Below, one piece after another: positions 34,143 through 46,785 of a DNA stretch of 64,000 nt. The stretch is from Gaeumannomyces sp. JS-464 (taxonomy: Eukaryota > Ascomycota > Sordariomycetes > Magnaporthales > Magnaporthaceae). Numbering within the stretch: the first letter of the stretch is position 1; each line of letters starts with the position of its first letter. Where the stretch lies: contig NGZR01000001.1 in the NCBI GenBank assembly GCA_002197995.1, forward strand, positions 1,364,001-1,428,000, given 5' to 3'. Position numbers and translations under genes: made by a program. The notes under the pieces were generated by a model. The model did no database searches. It was not told where the DNA came from and saw only the letters and a list, made by a program, of their open reading frames with translations.

Positions 34143-35718
34143 GACACCTAGCTAGCCAGAGTTTGCGGTGGGCTTTCTTGTCCATTTTGGATCGAGATGG
34201 TCTGTCCTTCTATCCACACACTCGCTTCTTTTTTTTATTCTTTTTTTTTATTTTATATTTTTTATTCCTATACTTTGTACGTTTTATTTTCCGGTTTTTT
34301 TTTTTTTTCTCGTGACGATGTATTGCTGGACCTTGTCCTGCGACCATCCCTACGTAACCCAGCAACCCATGTTGCTCTAGAACCTATCGTCTTTCACTCA
34401 TCATTCCTGTACTCTCAGAGATGTCCATTTCCTTGTGTCATGAACAACAACACCATACGCCTCGGATTTCCCACGACGTCCATGAAAGCTTTCTCTTTTT
34501 TAAACTTGTCTCTTTGTTTTTCTCGTCTGCTTCGCATCAACGCCATCTACTGTACCGCCTTGGCCCACGTATCTGTCCGCCCGCTATATCAACATACTCA
34601 CCAAGGTTATGTTGCCTCTCCTTCCTTTCATCCAGTAGGGTTCAGTTCATTTTGTCTGTTTCTCCCTCCTCTGGTCACATGACGAGAATGGACGCCGTTG
34701 TTTTAACATGCGATTGGGAGTACCGAAACCTGTGTTTTCTCTTCGCTCGCGCCCCGCACCTAGCTTTGTCCTGTGGCCTAAAATGACTGTTCTGGTCCCA
34801 TCATGGATCCTCAATCGAGAAACACGGATTAGCAGACACCACATCTCAGACGGTTGGCCACCAATGTCGCCTCGGTAGAACCGCCTATCGACCGTCTTTG
34901 TCTCCTTCGCTTTTAGTTCTGTTCCTTATCGTTTGTCCCTTGTGTTTGATACCTAGTTTTTGCCTTTTTGCCTTTCCAGCCCATAGCCACTCCCCCCCCC
35001 CCCCCCCCCCCCCCCCAGTTCTGGGCGAGTTGTCGTCAAAGAATGTGTCAGGCCTTGGGCACTCCCCCGTCTCGCTCAGTGTGGCGCATCACGCTCCGAA
35101 CTGGGCATCGTGTCATACAGATGTTATTATTACCAGGAGGCGTTAGGCTTCGACGATGAAATGACAGCTATCAGATTGGTGGTACTCAATTGAGCCTCTT
35201 TGTCATGACTATCTCATCAATCATTAAGCATTGGCCACTCGCATCTCGGAACATCACGTGCTGATGTGCCCGACTTCCAAGAAATGGGAGAGAGGGAACC
35301 GTTGAAGCTGTAGATGTACATCACCAACCAGAAAGCTCTCTGCACGGTCACGGTGCTAAGTTGCAGTCTGCCTGGTGGTCATGATTGTCCTCGACTGACC
35401 CAGTCCCCAAAACCGACGCCTGCCCTATGCGGTGAAGTTTGTTTCCGTTCCATTCGCGAAGAAAAACAAGAAAGCATGTTTTTGATAAACACCATGCAGA
35501 TTTGGGTGTGATCACCCGCCCAAAAAAACCAGACCACCGGAACGTCCCTACTTCGCCGCCGTGTGACCGAGAAACCGCCCGCCGCCGCCGAGTTCCTCTC
35601 AGCGGACAGCAGGAAACAAGGAAGAGTTGTAGAAGAGCTTCCTCCCATCAACCCTTGGCTCTCCCATTGCGCCCAAAAACCAGCCGATCAATCCATCTCC
35701 AAATTCTGCTCCGGTCGT
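34143..35718. other. Intergenic, includes a 25-nt poly-C run
   Basis: T-rich 3' region of the ApsA gene (34220-34310) and an uninterrupted C run at 34992-35016. No gene found. Confidence 0.5.
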
Positions 35719-36313
35719 CTAGATGGTCGTCTCGTACGCGACGGGGGCGAGGGTGACGGGCTTGTTGTCGGCAGTGGAGACTGTCCTGGCCTCCCTGGGC
35801 ATGGCGGGTTGGCGCTTGAGCTGGACGCTGGTGCCCTCGGCCTTGGCCTTTTGCTTGAGCGCGGCGTTCTCTTTGACGCGGCGCAGGAAGTCGTCGCGCG
35901 AGCGTGACGGCTGGACGTGCTCGATGCGGAGGTTGACGCGCTTCTCGATGTAGCGATGCTTCACTTTCTTGTAGATAATTACGCCGACAGCTGATTTCGC
36001 CACATTGTAGACAACGCCCGTCTTGCCGTGGTAGACCTTGTGCGGCATTCTGAAGCCAAGAGACCGTGCTGTCAGCCGCTGTTTCGGCCGTCCTCCAAGG
36101 TTCCCTCCCTCGCGGACCCCATCGCTCAGTCCCGCCTCTTGACGCCAGAGAGTTCGCTTACCCCTTCTGGACGGCACCATTGGCTTTGATGTCCACCACA
36201 TCGCCTACATGGAAGGTCCGGAGATATGTCGACAATTTCACTTGGCCTTTCTGTCTGAATCGACGAGAGAAGGCGTACCGAGTGCCGGCGCGGAGACCGC
36301 CTGAGATACCCAT
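35719..36313 (-). CDS. RPL21: 60S ribosomal protein eL21
   Basis: Two exons, 36162-36313 and 35719-36049, with a 112-bp intron (GTAAGC donor, TTCAG acceptor) that joins 'AVQKG' to '[11 protein letters not shown]' in phase 2 and gives exactly 160 residues, the family length. It starts [20 protein letters not shown] and contains '[20 protein letters not shown]' and '[20 protein letters not shown]', diagnostic of eL21. It acts in the large ribosomal subunit. It is transcribed divergently from the S9 gene at 36807 across a 493-bp interval. The frame is intact. Confidence 0.98.
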
Positions 36314-36806
36314 CGTGGAGTCTGGTGTTTGAGTGGCGGTGGAAAGACCTCAAAAGGAAGCCCTCGAGAGGAAGCCGTCGAAAGGAAGCCGTCGAAAGGA
36401 AGCCTCCAATATGATTGTCTTGGATGCTCCAGGAGAAAGAAGATCAGTGGAAAAGACCGACCAAGAGACAAAGAGAGGAGAAGGAGAAAGAGGAATATGG
36501 AAGGAGGAAAAGAATGAGGAACTACCTAGGAAACTTGAACAGGAAAAAGTGGGATCATGTGGGGCCCAGTTTTTTTTTTTTTTTTTTCAAAACGGAAAGC
36601 GTAGTGAATTATTAGGGCTCGCTCGCACTTTCCCCTCGGCTAAATTACGGCAGATCCAAATTCATGGAGCCCGACTCTTCTCCGTGAATTTCCCCCAGTC
36701 CCTCCAAACTTGCCATTTCCTCCCCCTCATCCCAAGAAAATATCGCGACAGCTTTTTCTTCACAAAGACCTTGACAGCATAGCCAGCGACCTCTCTACTC
36801 GACAGG
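36314..36806. promoter_or_regulatory. Shared promoter region of divergent ribosomal protein genes
   Basis: 493 bp separate the start codons of eL21 and uS4. It holds a 14-bp unit (C-C-G-T-C-G-A-A-A-G-G-A-A-G) in three near-identical tandem copies at 36361-36402 and a 15-nt T run at 36571-36585. A divergent pair allows coordinated expression; no specific factor site was identified. Confidence 0.6.
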
Positions 36807-37545
36807 ATGGTTCGCCCCACCTTCCATAAGACTGCCAAGGTTCCCCGTCGTCCTTTCGAGGCGGCGCGACTGTAAATGCTTCCTCTTAGGCCACTGAAGA
36901 GAGCGCGCTCTCCTTCAAGTCTATGAACAGGGGCTGATAATGTGTTTGCTCGATGCAGGGACTCCGAGCTCAAGCTCGTTGGCGAGTATGGCCTGAAGAA
37001 CAAGCGCGAGGTCTGGCGTGTCCAGCTCACCCTGTCCAAGATCCGTCGTGCTGCCCGGTATGTCTAAACGTCTCTGCTAAACCGCCTTTTCTAGCCCGCG
37101 TAGGCTGGGCGAGAGCTCCGCTAATATTTTCCACAGTCAGCTTCTTACCCTCGACGAGAAGGACCCCAAGCGCCTGTTCGAGGGCAACGCCCTGATTCGC
37201 CGTCTGGTCCGTGTCGGTGTCCTGGACGAGTCCCGCATGAAGCTCGATTACGTGCTGGCCCTGAAGGTCGAGGACTTCCTCGAGCGCCGCCTGCAGACCT
37301 GCGTCTACAAGCTCGGCCTCGCCAAGTCGATCCACCACGCCCGTGTCCTGATCCGCCAGCGCCACATCCGCGTCGGCAAGCAGATCGTCAACGTCCCCTC
37401 GTTCATTGTCCGCCTCGACTCGCAGAAGCACATCGACTTCGCTCTCACCTCGCCCTTTGGCGGCGGCCCCGGCCGTGTCCGGAGAAAGAAGGCCAAGGCC
37501 GCCGAGGGTGGTGATGATGCCGGCGACGAGGAGGACGAGGAGTAA
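36807..37545 (+). CDS. RPS9: 40S ribosomal protein uS4 (yeast S9)
   Basis: Three exons, 36807-36871, 36959-37057 and 37137-37545, with introns of 87 and 79 bp, both in phase 2, giving 190 residues. It starts [20 protein letters not shown], with the S4 RNA-binding fold in '[20 protein letters not shown]' and '[20 protein letters not shown]', and an acidic tail ending DEEDEE. It belongs to the small ribosomal subunit and takes part in decoding accuracy. Ribosomal S9 and L21 genes have been described next to SLA2 and MAT in other Sordariomycetes, which fits this position. The frame is intact. Confidence 0.98.
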
Positions 37546-38166
37546 AGTGCCCACAGAGAAACAGCTCAGCCCTGGATGGACCCGATGGGTCCTCGCGTTA
37601 CTCGCGCTTGGGGGCGGGATGTCGCACGCCTGTGGCTACAGGTAGGCTCGGGAGGCTTTGGCGGCCAAAATCACTTTTTTATTCACGGTCTCGGAAAAAT
37701 GGAGTCGTTTGTCATCGATTCATGGCGTTTGGCCCACGGCAAGGGCACGTGGTGGAATGAATGCACGCATTGGAGCCGGATTTTGCTCTCAATACAATGA
37801 AATCCTTGACCTCGTCTGTCGTTCCAGTGATGTATGCGAATCTCTGCTTTGGCTCTGCTACAGCCTAGCTTTACTGTTTCGTGCGCAGGACATTGGCAAG
37901 GCCTGAGATATATCCAGATCGCATCCTCGATGAGCCCGAACCAACTAAAAAGCGTGAATAGATCGACATGTGGCCCTTTCCATGTTGTGAAAATATGAAG
38001 AATGAGATTACGCTTCTTGGCATAGATGCAGAATCAAAACGAATCCATGCCGCTTCATATCCTGTAACCCTAGAGAAAGGAAGGGAGAAGAAAAAAAAAA
38101 AAAAAAAAAATCGTGCAGGGAAAAAGAAGAGGCGTGCAATTCAAGACACCAACCAAGCCCCTCACT
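37546..38166. other. Convergent 3' region between uS4 and the RS-rich gene
   Basis: Contains an A run at about 38092-38110. No gene seen. Confidence 0.5.
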
Positions 38167-39439
38167 TCACTTGGCCCATTCAGGGCCCGTCGATACGGTC
38201 CCGTCGGCGTTGACCGTCTTTCCCCGGTCCCACTGCCTCAACTCCCCCTTCTTGGACCAGCAAAAATTGTCGAGATCGGTGTCCCCGCCATCACCTGCAC
38301 GTGCACCGGCGCCGCGCTCCCATTTCTGGATCTGAGTCTCGGTGAAGCCGGCGGCGCGGAGTCTCTCGGCACCCTGGGCCTTCCACTTCTGACGATCCCT
38401 GAACGCCTCGGCCATGTCATCCCACCCGCTGCCGCCGCCTTTTGCGGATGATCCTGCTTCTGCTGGGAGGTCTTGGTGAGTGACGTCGGACGTGGGGTCG
38501 TAAGATTCCGAGAAGCGGGCGTCTATGCCTGACGCGTGTGCCGCATTGCCTCGTCCGCGAGTCGGCTGTGAGGGCGGCAGGAGGGGGCCGATTACGTCGT
38601 CGAGAGGATCCGAGTCTTCCGTCTCGTCACCGACTAGACGTTTTCGATTGTAGTCCCCCGGGCTTTTGCTCCTCGAAGGTTCCCTTGCGCAACGGTCATG
38701 GCGGGATCCGTGCCGACGATCGCCTTTTCCGCCGCCATCAGCCTCTAGGGGAGAGCGCTCTCTTCTGGACCAATGACGATGTCCTTGACCACGATCTGGC
38801 GAGGACGATCGATGCCTGTGTCGCCTCTGGTCCCTTTCGCGGCTATGAGACATCTCCTTGGCTTTTCTCCTGCGACTATTGCTCCGATATTCACGCGATC
38901 TGCGCTCGTCCCGCATGCCGCCACGTTCTCCGTCGGAGCTGTCATCTTTTTGGTGGCCGCGGGGATGCCTAGAGCTGCTGCCTGCGGATGAAGACGCTGG
39001 TGCGGCAGTGGCTTTCTTCCCGCAACCGCCATGGAGGATTGCAGAGATGTGGCGCATCTGGCGGCGGCGAACCTCGTGGGGCTCGGGCCGGTGGCGGCGG
39101 CGCTCGTGCAGCTCAGCCTCGCGCAGCTGCTGGAGCCGGGCCTGAGACTCGGCAGCCTCCTTAGCCAGGAGTGCCGCGTTGTGGTTCTCGGTCGTGCGAA
39201 TGATATTGCGCAGGAACCTTGTGTTGGGCTTGGGCTTGTTCTCGGGCCTGTCGTTCCAGCGGAAAGTCAGGTGGTGCTGTCGCACAGAGCAAGGCTAGCA
39301 CAAGCATACAGATAGGCGCCTACCTTGCTCGGCTATTGTCAAGGCCAGCTGCCGAACAGCGGGGCGAGTCATCGCTGGCTTCACTTATAAGCCGCTCGGC
39401 GACAGCATCGTCGGTGAGAAGGAAGTCGTGGCTCGGCAT
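38167..39439 (-). CDS. RS/KR-rich nuclear protein, possible splicing-associated factor
   Basis: Two exons, 39324-39439 (MPSHDFLLTDDAVAERLISE) and 38167-39276, with a 47-bp interval carrying a GTAGGC donor and GACAG acceptor. The join needs one extra base at the donor (AGG|GTAGGC instead of AG|GTAGGC) to stay in frame, giving about 408 residues. After the start come 'PKPNTRFLRNIIRTTENHN', a helical stretch 'LLAKEAAESQARLQQLREAE', a long Arg/Ser/Asp-rich region and a conserved end 'AEAFRDRQKWKAQGAERLRA'. Proteins with these ends are conserved in Sordariomycetes and often labelled pre-mRNA splicing factor 38B-like. I cannot confirm that function; the RS-rich composition supports a nuclear RNA role. 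Confidence 0.7.
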
Positions 39440-39968
39440 GGCGGCCAAGTGAGAGGGAGTTGAGTTATAGGTAGGCAGGCAGGTACGTAGGTAGATATGT
39501 CGGTAGTAGATGGTACTGGTCCAGTGACAGCTTAGGGAACGGCGCAACACGGCCCGACCATTGCTCTGTGTTTTGGAGACTCAGGATAAAAACAGCTGGG
39601 TTAGGTAGGTAGGTAGCTTCGAACAGCCACCCGCGTCGTGCTGGAACGGGCTCCTCAACGGAGCACTGGAGACTGGACAAAAGTGATTGCGAAGCGTGAA
39701 CACAAAAGCCCTGCGACGAGACCCGACTACCCTGCGTCGGCGGGCGTCAGGGGGTGGGCGCATCGGTGGGGGCGGCTGGGTGGGTCTCTGCGACGGTTCC
39801 AGAATTGGCCATCATGTACGTACGTAAACATTGGACACGCACAGCATCACAGAAAGCTCTCGCGCCTGTCACGAGCACCGCGGAAAAGACCACCTGAGGA
39901 TTCCCACATAAGAGGCTGCGTGCCTAGAAAGTACCTAGAGAACGTAAATCAACCAGAGAGTGGCAATC
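39440..39968. other. Divergent promoter region of the RS-rich gene and SOS7
   Basis: It contains AGGT/ACCT tetramer repeats near 39470-39495 and 39602-39616. No gene seen. Confidence 0.5.
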
Positions 39969-40861
39969 ATGCCGGAAGCTAAAAATATCGCCAAGGTCGT
40001 CACTCAGCTGGAGGCTCTCGCCTCCAAGCATGAGCTCACCGTTGTGCGTCTGAGCGAGCCCATCACCAGCGCGGTGGAGCAATCAGAGGCGGCCATCAGC
40101 AACAGCGCAGGCGGCACGACAGCACGTACATCAGACATCTCGACGGCGTCCCTCGACGCGCCGACGCCAGCGTCGCTTGAAGCAGACCTAGAGCACTACA
40201 AGGAGCTGTTCGCCAAGCTGCGCTTCAGCTATGTGGAGCAGGTCACCAAGGAGAAGTTCATCCGCGCCATCGTCGGCGACCCGCCACTGATCGTGGACCC
40301 GGCGAGAACGCAGAGCTCGAGGCGCGCAATGCCCAAGCCAAGGCGGAACTGAAAACACTCAAGCGCGAAGTCGCGGAGCTTGTGGCCGAGCTGGAGCGGC
40401 AGGGTGCGGAACTGGCGCGGCAGCACAGGCGGATCGGGCTCGAGCGGGTGCAGCTGGCCGAGCTGCCGGATCAGATCGCGCAGCTCGAGAAGGACGTGGC
40501 TGCGCTCCGGCAAGCGAGGCAAGACCGCGACGACGAGCATGCGGCCGACCCCGAGCTGCGGCTACCACTAGGCAAGACGGTGGCGTTAGCGGAGCAGCGC
40601 GAGGCAGAGGCGCGAGATCTGGAGCGGCAGTTGGAGCAACTGCGCGGGTCGGCGCCGCGCAAGCGCAAGGAAGCGGAGCGGCTGCGGGCGGAGCTAGCGC
40701 CTCTCGAGACCAGGCGGCAGACCTCGGCTGCTGCGGCGCGGGAGGCGAAAAAGAAAAAGGAGGCGGCGCTGGGAGGCGGCGAGGACGACCTCGAGGAGAG
40801 GGGGAGGTGGTGGCGGACATCGGAGACCCTGCTGGAGCAGGTGCTCGACATCAAGAGCTGA
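39969..40861 (+). CDS. sos7: Kinetochore protein Sos7 (Kre28-type, Spc7/KNL1 partner)
   Basis: No intron is seen. It starts MPEAKNIAKVVTQLEALASK and carries the family hallmark 'DLEHYKELFAKLRFSYVEQV' followed by 'TKEKFIRAIVGDPPLIV'. The rest is coiled coil ('LKREVAELVAELERQGAELA', 'QLAELPDQIAQLEKDVAALR') up to 'LLEQVLDIKS'. The frame breaks once at about 40303 ('DPARTQSS'); adding one C or G there restores 'ENAELEARNAQAK' and a 297-residue protein. Sos7 with Spc7 forms the KNL1 subcomplex of the KMN network, which links centromeres to microtubules. The family call rests on the N-terminal motif. Confidence 0.8.
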
Positions 40862-41893
40862 AAGGCGCATGGCCAGATTGACTGGCCGTCCAGGCGTGGC
40901 ATCTTGGTAGCCGAGGCGGCGTTGGGGCTGTGGATTTGGGAATATCCTAGCGGATGGCGTTCTGGGACTGGGGCCTTTTGCGCTTATACATTGCCCGCCG
41001 TAGCTGCTGTCCATTGTAGGCTGGGCATCTGCAATCTATACCCTTTTATCTTCTCCCTATTTTCTACTTGCGCACCGATCTGTATATGTGATACCTCTCC
41101 TGCCAATATACGCGCCAGAAGCTAGATACTCGAAGAACCCAGCTCCTCGGTGACGCAACGGGCAACCCAAAATAACCACTGCCCATTCACGCACCCACTT
41201 TGAGAGCTCGCCCGGGACCGACACGCCCGCCCACACCCATAAACATACACGAAACCGCTGTTCCAATAGCCTCACGAATTTGGCCCGATCCCCCGCTGCG
41301 AAAGCTTATTCCTCTCCCGTTATTCCTGATTCCCGTCGCTCAAGAATCCCGCCCGCTTGGTGGTTGCCCAGTGGAGAGCTCTTTGGCCTGCCCCGCTTGC
41401 CCGAGGTGATTGGCCAGCCTCGGCTGGTGGCTGAGCACGCTGTCGCAAACACCTACCTAGCCTGACGCTGCTGTAGTGGAGCTTCCGTGGCGGTTGGGCA
41501 TTGACATAATTATGTCAAGGCTGACGAACGTCTTCCCTGCCCTGGCCCTTCTCTCCCACCCGCTGCCACATACCGTGCTCTTCCTACCTCTACCACACCC
41601 CGATCCGACGCCCGTATCTGCCGTGCTATTTCCCTCTCTGCCTCTGTTGCGGGAAGATCCCCCCGCGAAACTGGAGCTGCCTCCTCCCAGCCACACCTCG
41701 ACCATCCTCAGGCTCTCCACGAGAGCGTATCCATCGATCGCTGCCCGCACGAGCGATGCGTCGCCGCTCCTCGGAGCTTCCCTGTCCCAAGAGCTTCCAA
41801 GCCGGCCCTCGCATCTCCTACGCGCACCCCGCGCCGCTCTGTCTGGCGTCTCTCTCGCTCTGATTCGTGTCTCTGTGTAACTGCCCGCCCAAC
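40862..41893. other. Intergenic upstream of SLA2
   Basis: A 1-kb stretch with no recognisable gene. The CT-rich part from 41530 to 41880 is probably the SLA2 promoter and leader. Confidence 0.5.
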
Positions 41894-44800
41894 ATGGCGA
41901 CCGTCCGCAGCCTCGATCATGCAAAGTCCGTGGATGCCCTCTCTTTGTCGACGCGCCTGCTGTGATATGCCGTGTAGCCATCCGCACACCGCCGCGATGA
42001 GTCCGTGCCGTGCCCCAGGAATTGCTGACAGCCATGCCACCCACCCAGGTCCGAGACGGAGCTCTCGGTGAACGTCAGGAAGGCCACCAGCCCGGAGGAG
42101 TCGGCGCCCAAGCGCAAACATGTCCGGAGCTGCATCGTCTACACCTGGGACCACAAGTCGTCGCAGTCATTTTGGGGCGCCATGAAAGTCCAGCCCATCC
42201 TCGCCGACGAGATCCAGACCTTCAAGGCTCTGATCACGATTCACAAGGTGCTCCAGGAGGGCCACCCCTCCACCCTGCGCGAGGCCATGGCCAACCGCTC
42301 CTGGATCGACAGCCTCAACCGCGGCATGGCCGGGAGGGAATGCGCGGATACGGCCCTCTAATCCAGGAGTACGTGTACTTCCTGCTAGCCAAGCTCTCGT
42401 TCCACCAGCAGCACCCCGAGTTTAACGGCACGTTCGAGTACGAGGAGTACGTGAGCCTCAAGGTCATCAACGACCCAAACGAGGGCTACGAGGCCATCAC
42501 CGACCTCATGGCTCTGCAGGACAAGATCGATCAGTTCCAAAAATTGATCTTCTCCCACTTTCGCAATGTCGGCAACAATGAGTGCAGGATATCGGCACTC
42601 GTCCCCCTTGTGCAGGAGACATATGGCATCTACAAATTCATCACCAGCATGCTCCGTGCCATGCACTCCAGTAGGTCGCCCGCCGTCAGGAACCAGAAAC
42701 GCCTACGTCAGCTAACAGCTCGGAACAGCAACGGGCGACGACGACGCCTTGGAGCCGCTCCGGCAGCGGTACGACGCCCAGCACCACCGTCTCGTCCGGT
42801 TCTACTACGAGTGCTCGAACCTCCGATACCTGACTAGCCTTATAGCCATCCCGAAGCTGCCACAGGACCCGCCGAATCTCCTCTCCGAAGATGACACGGC
42901 CCCGGCGCTCCCAGCGAGGCCGAAACAGGAAATCGAGCGGCGGCCGACGCCTCCGCCGCAGCCCAAGAACGAAGAGCCAGGGGTCATCAACGACTTTTGG
43001 AGCACACAGCTCGAGGAGCAGAATCGCGAGTACGAGGCGCAGCAGCGGGCTCTTGAGGAGCGGCAGCGCCAGCAGATGCAGGCGCAAGAGCAGGCCGCCT
43101 TGCTCGCCCAGCAGCAATTCGCGGAGCAGCAGCGACAGCTGGCAGAGCAGCAGCAACGAGAACACCAGGCGCTCTTGGAGCAGCAGGCGAGGATGGCCAC
43201 CCAGGGGCGACTTGCCGAGTTGGAGCAGGAGAACCTGCGCGCCAGAGCCCAGTATGAGCAAGACCAGCTGATGCTGCAACAGTACGACCAGCGGGTCAAG
43301 GCACTCGAGGGGAGCTGCAGCACGTGCAGGGCAGCCTGGGCCAACAGATGAGCAGCAAGGACGACCAGATCCGGGCACTGCAGGAGCAGTGAACACGTGG
43401 CGCACAAAGTACGAGGCTCTGGCGAAACTATACTCGCAGCTGAGGCACGAGCATCTCGACCTCTTGCAGAGGTTCAAATCGGTGCAGCTCAAGGCGGCCT
43501 CTGCGCAGGAGGCCATCGAGCGACGAGAGAAGCTCGAGCGGGAGATCAGACGAAGAACCTCGAGCTCGCCATGATCAGGGAGAGGGACCGGGCGCTGCAC
43601 GACAAGGACAGGCTGTCAGGATCCAACAAGGACGAGGTCGAAAAGCTCAAGCGCGAGCTCCGCATGGCGCTCGACCGGGCCGACAACCTCGAGCGCAGCA
43701 AGGGCAACGAGCTGTCCACGATGCTGTCCAAATACAACCGCGAGATGGCAGATCTCGAGGAGGCGCTGCGCAACAAGTCGCGGGCCCTAGAGGATGCGCA
43801 GAGCAAGCTCAGGCATGGCAGCTCCGACATTGAGCAGCTGCTTCGCGAGAAGGAGGAGGAGCTCGAGGTCTACAAAGCCGGCATGGACCAGACCCTGATC
43901 GAGCTCAACGAGCTGAGGGAGAACCAGGGCGCGACGGACACGGCCCTGGACGGGCAGATCGACGCTCTGATCATGTCCACCTGGACAAGATTAACGAAAT
44001 CATCGACTCTGTCCTCCAAGCCGGCGTGCAGCGCGTCGACGACGCCCTGTACGAGCTCGACTCGACCATGCAGGCTGGTAACCAGAACGCGTCGCCGACG
44101 TATGTGCTGTCCCAGATCGAGAAGGCGTCGGCGAGCGCCATGGAGTTCGCGACGGCGTTCAACAACTTCATCGCCGACGGCCCAACAGCACGCACTCGGA
44201 CCTGATCAAGTCGGTCAATGTCTTCAGCAGCGCCTGGCGGACGTGTGCAACAACACCAAGGGCGTCACGAGGCTTGCGACGGACGACAAGAAGACGGACG
44301 CGCTGATGAATGGGGCGCGACAGTCGGCCGCGGCGACGGTCAAGTTCTTCCGCGGCCTGCAGAGCTTCCGGCTCGAGGGCATGGACCCGATCCAGAGGAC
44401 GGACGTGGTCATCAACAGCAACAACGATGTGCAGATGAACCTGCAGAAGCTGAGCAAGCTCGTCGAGACGTTCGCGCCAGGCTTCGGCAAGCTGAAGGGC
44501 GACCTGGGCGAGATCGTGGATAACGAGCTGAGCAAGGCCGCCGACGCCATCGCGGCGGCCGCGCGGGCTGGCAAAGCTCAAGAACAAGCCGAGGGACGGC
44601 TACTCGACGTACGAGCTCAAGGTGCACGACTCGATCCTGGACGCAGCCATGGCCATCACGAACGCCATCGCGCAGCTGATCAAGGCTGCGACGACAACTC
44701 AGCAGGAGATTGTGCAGGCCGGGCGGGGGCCTCGTCACGCACAGCCTTCTAAGAAGAACAACCGGTGGACCGAGGGGCTCATATCGGCGGCCAAGGCGGT

Positions 44801-45363
44801 GGCCTCGTCGACTAACACGCTCATCGAGACGGCGGATGGGGTCATCTCAAACCGGAACAGCCCAGAGCAGCTGATCGTGGCGTCCAAACGACGTGGCGGC
44901 GTCGACCGCGCAGCTGGTGGCCGCTAGCCGCGTCAAGGCCGGCTTCATGAGCAAGAGCCAGGAGGGGCTCGAGCAGGCGAGCAAGGCGGTCGGGGCCGCG
45001 TGTCGGTCCTGGTGCGGCAGGTGCAGGCGCTCATCAGGGACCGGCAGGGCGAGGAGGAGCAGGTCGACTATTCCAAGCTGGGGTCGCACGAGTTCAAGGT
45101 TCGGGAGATGGAGCAGCAGGTACGTATCTCTGAACACCCGGTTACTTGCCATTTTCATTCATTTTTTCTCCCTCTTCCTCTTCCTTCCCCTGTTCTCTTC
45201 ACGGCCCGCGTTCCAAGGCCGGCCCCCATCCCTTGCTGTGTCTACACCAATGCTAACCATGCATCATTCCCCGCGTAGGTCGAAATTCTCCAACTTGAGA
45301 ATGCCTCGGCGCGGCCCGCCGCAGGCTGGGAGATATGAGAAAGATCTGTATCAGGAAGAGTGA
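41894..45363 (+). CDS. SLA2: Sla2/End4 endocytic adaptor (ANTH + coiled coil + THATCH)
   Basis: Exons 41894-41925, 42049-42670, 42729-45120 and 45279-45363. N-terminal ANTH domain: 'KRKHVRSCIVYTWDHKSSQS', 'FKALITIHKVLQEGHPSTLR', 'YGPLIQEYVYFLLAKLSFHQ'. Then a Pro linker, a Gln-rich coiled coil and a C-terminal I/LWEQ (THATCH) actin-binding domain ('ISAAKAVASSTNTLIETADG', 'ASTAQLVAASRVKAGFMSK', 'HEFKVREMEQQ'). Sla2 couples clathrin-coated membranes to F-actin and flanks MAT in most filamentous ascomycetes. The frame breaks at ten or more places (about 42333, 43313, 43390, 43551, 43975, 44182, 44232, 44570, 44738, 44753, 44887, 45010). Nearly all are repaired by one base in a run of identical bases, and the corrected length is about 1045 residues, the usual size. 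Confidence 0.93.
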
Positions 45364-46592
45364 TGGGGCAGGAGGAGTTGGCGACAGCTTGGAGTCCTTC
45401 AAACACTGCTTACACCACTTTCCCACTATGTATCATGTGGGGATCCGAACCCAAGGCCTGACATGGCATTGGGCTTCTTTTGTCTTGTCGTAGTTTTCTC
45501 TGTATTTTAATAGCTGCGTGGCCCGGTTGAGCAGGCTTCCTCCGTTCTGTCACCTATTGCAACATTGGTTCTATCCAGTCCTCTCGTCGTATTTATAGGT
45601 TTCGACCGACAAAGTCCTCGGTTTCCTCCCTCCTGGTTAGGTACCTACATAGCGAGTTACTCGGGCTGGCCGAGTCCAATTCCTCGTCGCCCCAGAATGC
45701 TTTACATAGACGCCTGCAGATTTATACTCAGCCATCGCTAGTTTCCTTGGGGCGCGACATGCAAGGGGAGAGTTGGGTCGAAGGGAGGTGTGATGGGGAT
45801 GCTCTGGAGTAGGATTCGTGTCTCTTCGAGGCGACAATGTGCCCGCCCAGGTTTTTAGGTTTAGGGATGTGTTGTGCTGTGTGTGGCACTCACTGAAGAT
45901 AGGCAAGGCCGCGCCAGCCGCCCCCTCTGTGCAGTCTGCAAGGAGACTGTTTGACATGGAAGCGGGCGTAGCTCCCTAATCAAGCGCCCGGCCCCCAGCT
46001 GAGGCTGGTTTTCCGCGAGATTTGAAGGAGCTGGAAAAAGTAAGTAGAGGCAGCAGAAGAAAGATTAACGGGAACGTGCACACAACTCCAGTCAATTAGA
46101 GTACCTAGGTAGCTAGCCCAACTGCGAGAGCAGGTCGTATATCGAACCTGTCAATTGTGCAATGTGACAGGACAGGTGGGGAAGCTCGTGGCAGGAGAGA
46201 GCCGAGGCTAGTGCTGGTTTAAAAATACTCTTGTCATCCCAAACCCGTGGTGTCCTGTCTTGCCCATCCTTTAGAGCTAGCCTGACTTTCCTGCTCAGGA
46301 ATGAGGCCCGTGCTGCGCTGCAAGCAAGGGTCCAAGGGGCGTGGGGGCTCTGGTCACGCCTGCCGTATTCGCCACCAACTGACTGTCCCCCTCCCCAGCC
46401 ACCCGCTTTTGCTGATGGGAAAGGAAAAAAAGAGAAAAAAAAATTGCACAAAAAAACCTGCGCGCCCACAAAGGGTGCCCGGAGAACAAAAATTCCTGCT
46501 GCTGCGAAGGTGAGGGCGAGGTGAGCAGCAGCCAGCAGCAGCCTGCAGAATTTCACTTGGAGGTGGGGCCTGGGGAGGGAGGGGCACCCACC

Positions 46593-46754
46593 CACGGTCC
46601 CCAAAATAATATCGGGGCCGCCACCAAAAAAAGGGGCTTCAATCTGCAGTCAATTTACGCTCCGCATCCATCGCCCTCTCTAAAATATCCGGTATCTGAT
46701 CAGCCCAATTGTTCATTGAGACTTGAAAGACCCTTTCCCAGCCTTCGATTGCAG

Positions 46755-46785
<31 letters not shown>

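Noticed and set aside
44168..44738. Minus-strand frames inside SLA2
   Set aside because: The plus strand encodes the THATCH domain region; the minus frames are shadows.
39969..45363. SOS7 and SLA2 as pseudogenes
   Set aside because: Frame breaks are single-base, located in homopolymers, and the corrected proteins are full length and family-like. Assembly undercalls explain this better.
45700..46590. Open frames on both strands between SLA2 and the MITE-like element
   Set aside because: Short, no start context, no splice-linked partners and no homology to MAT genes.
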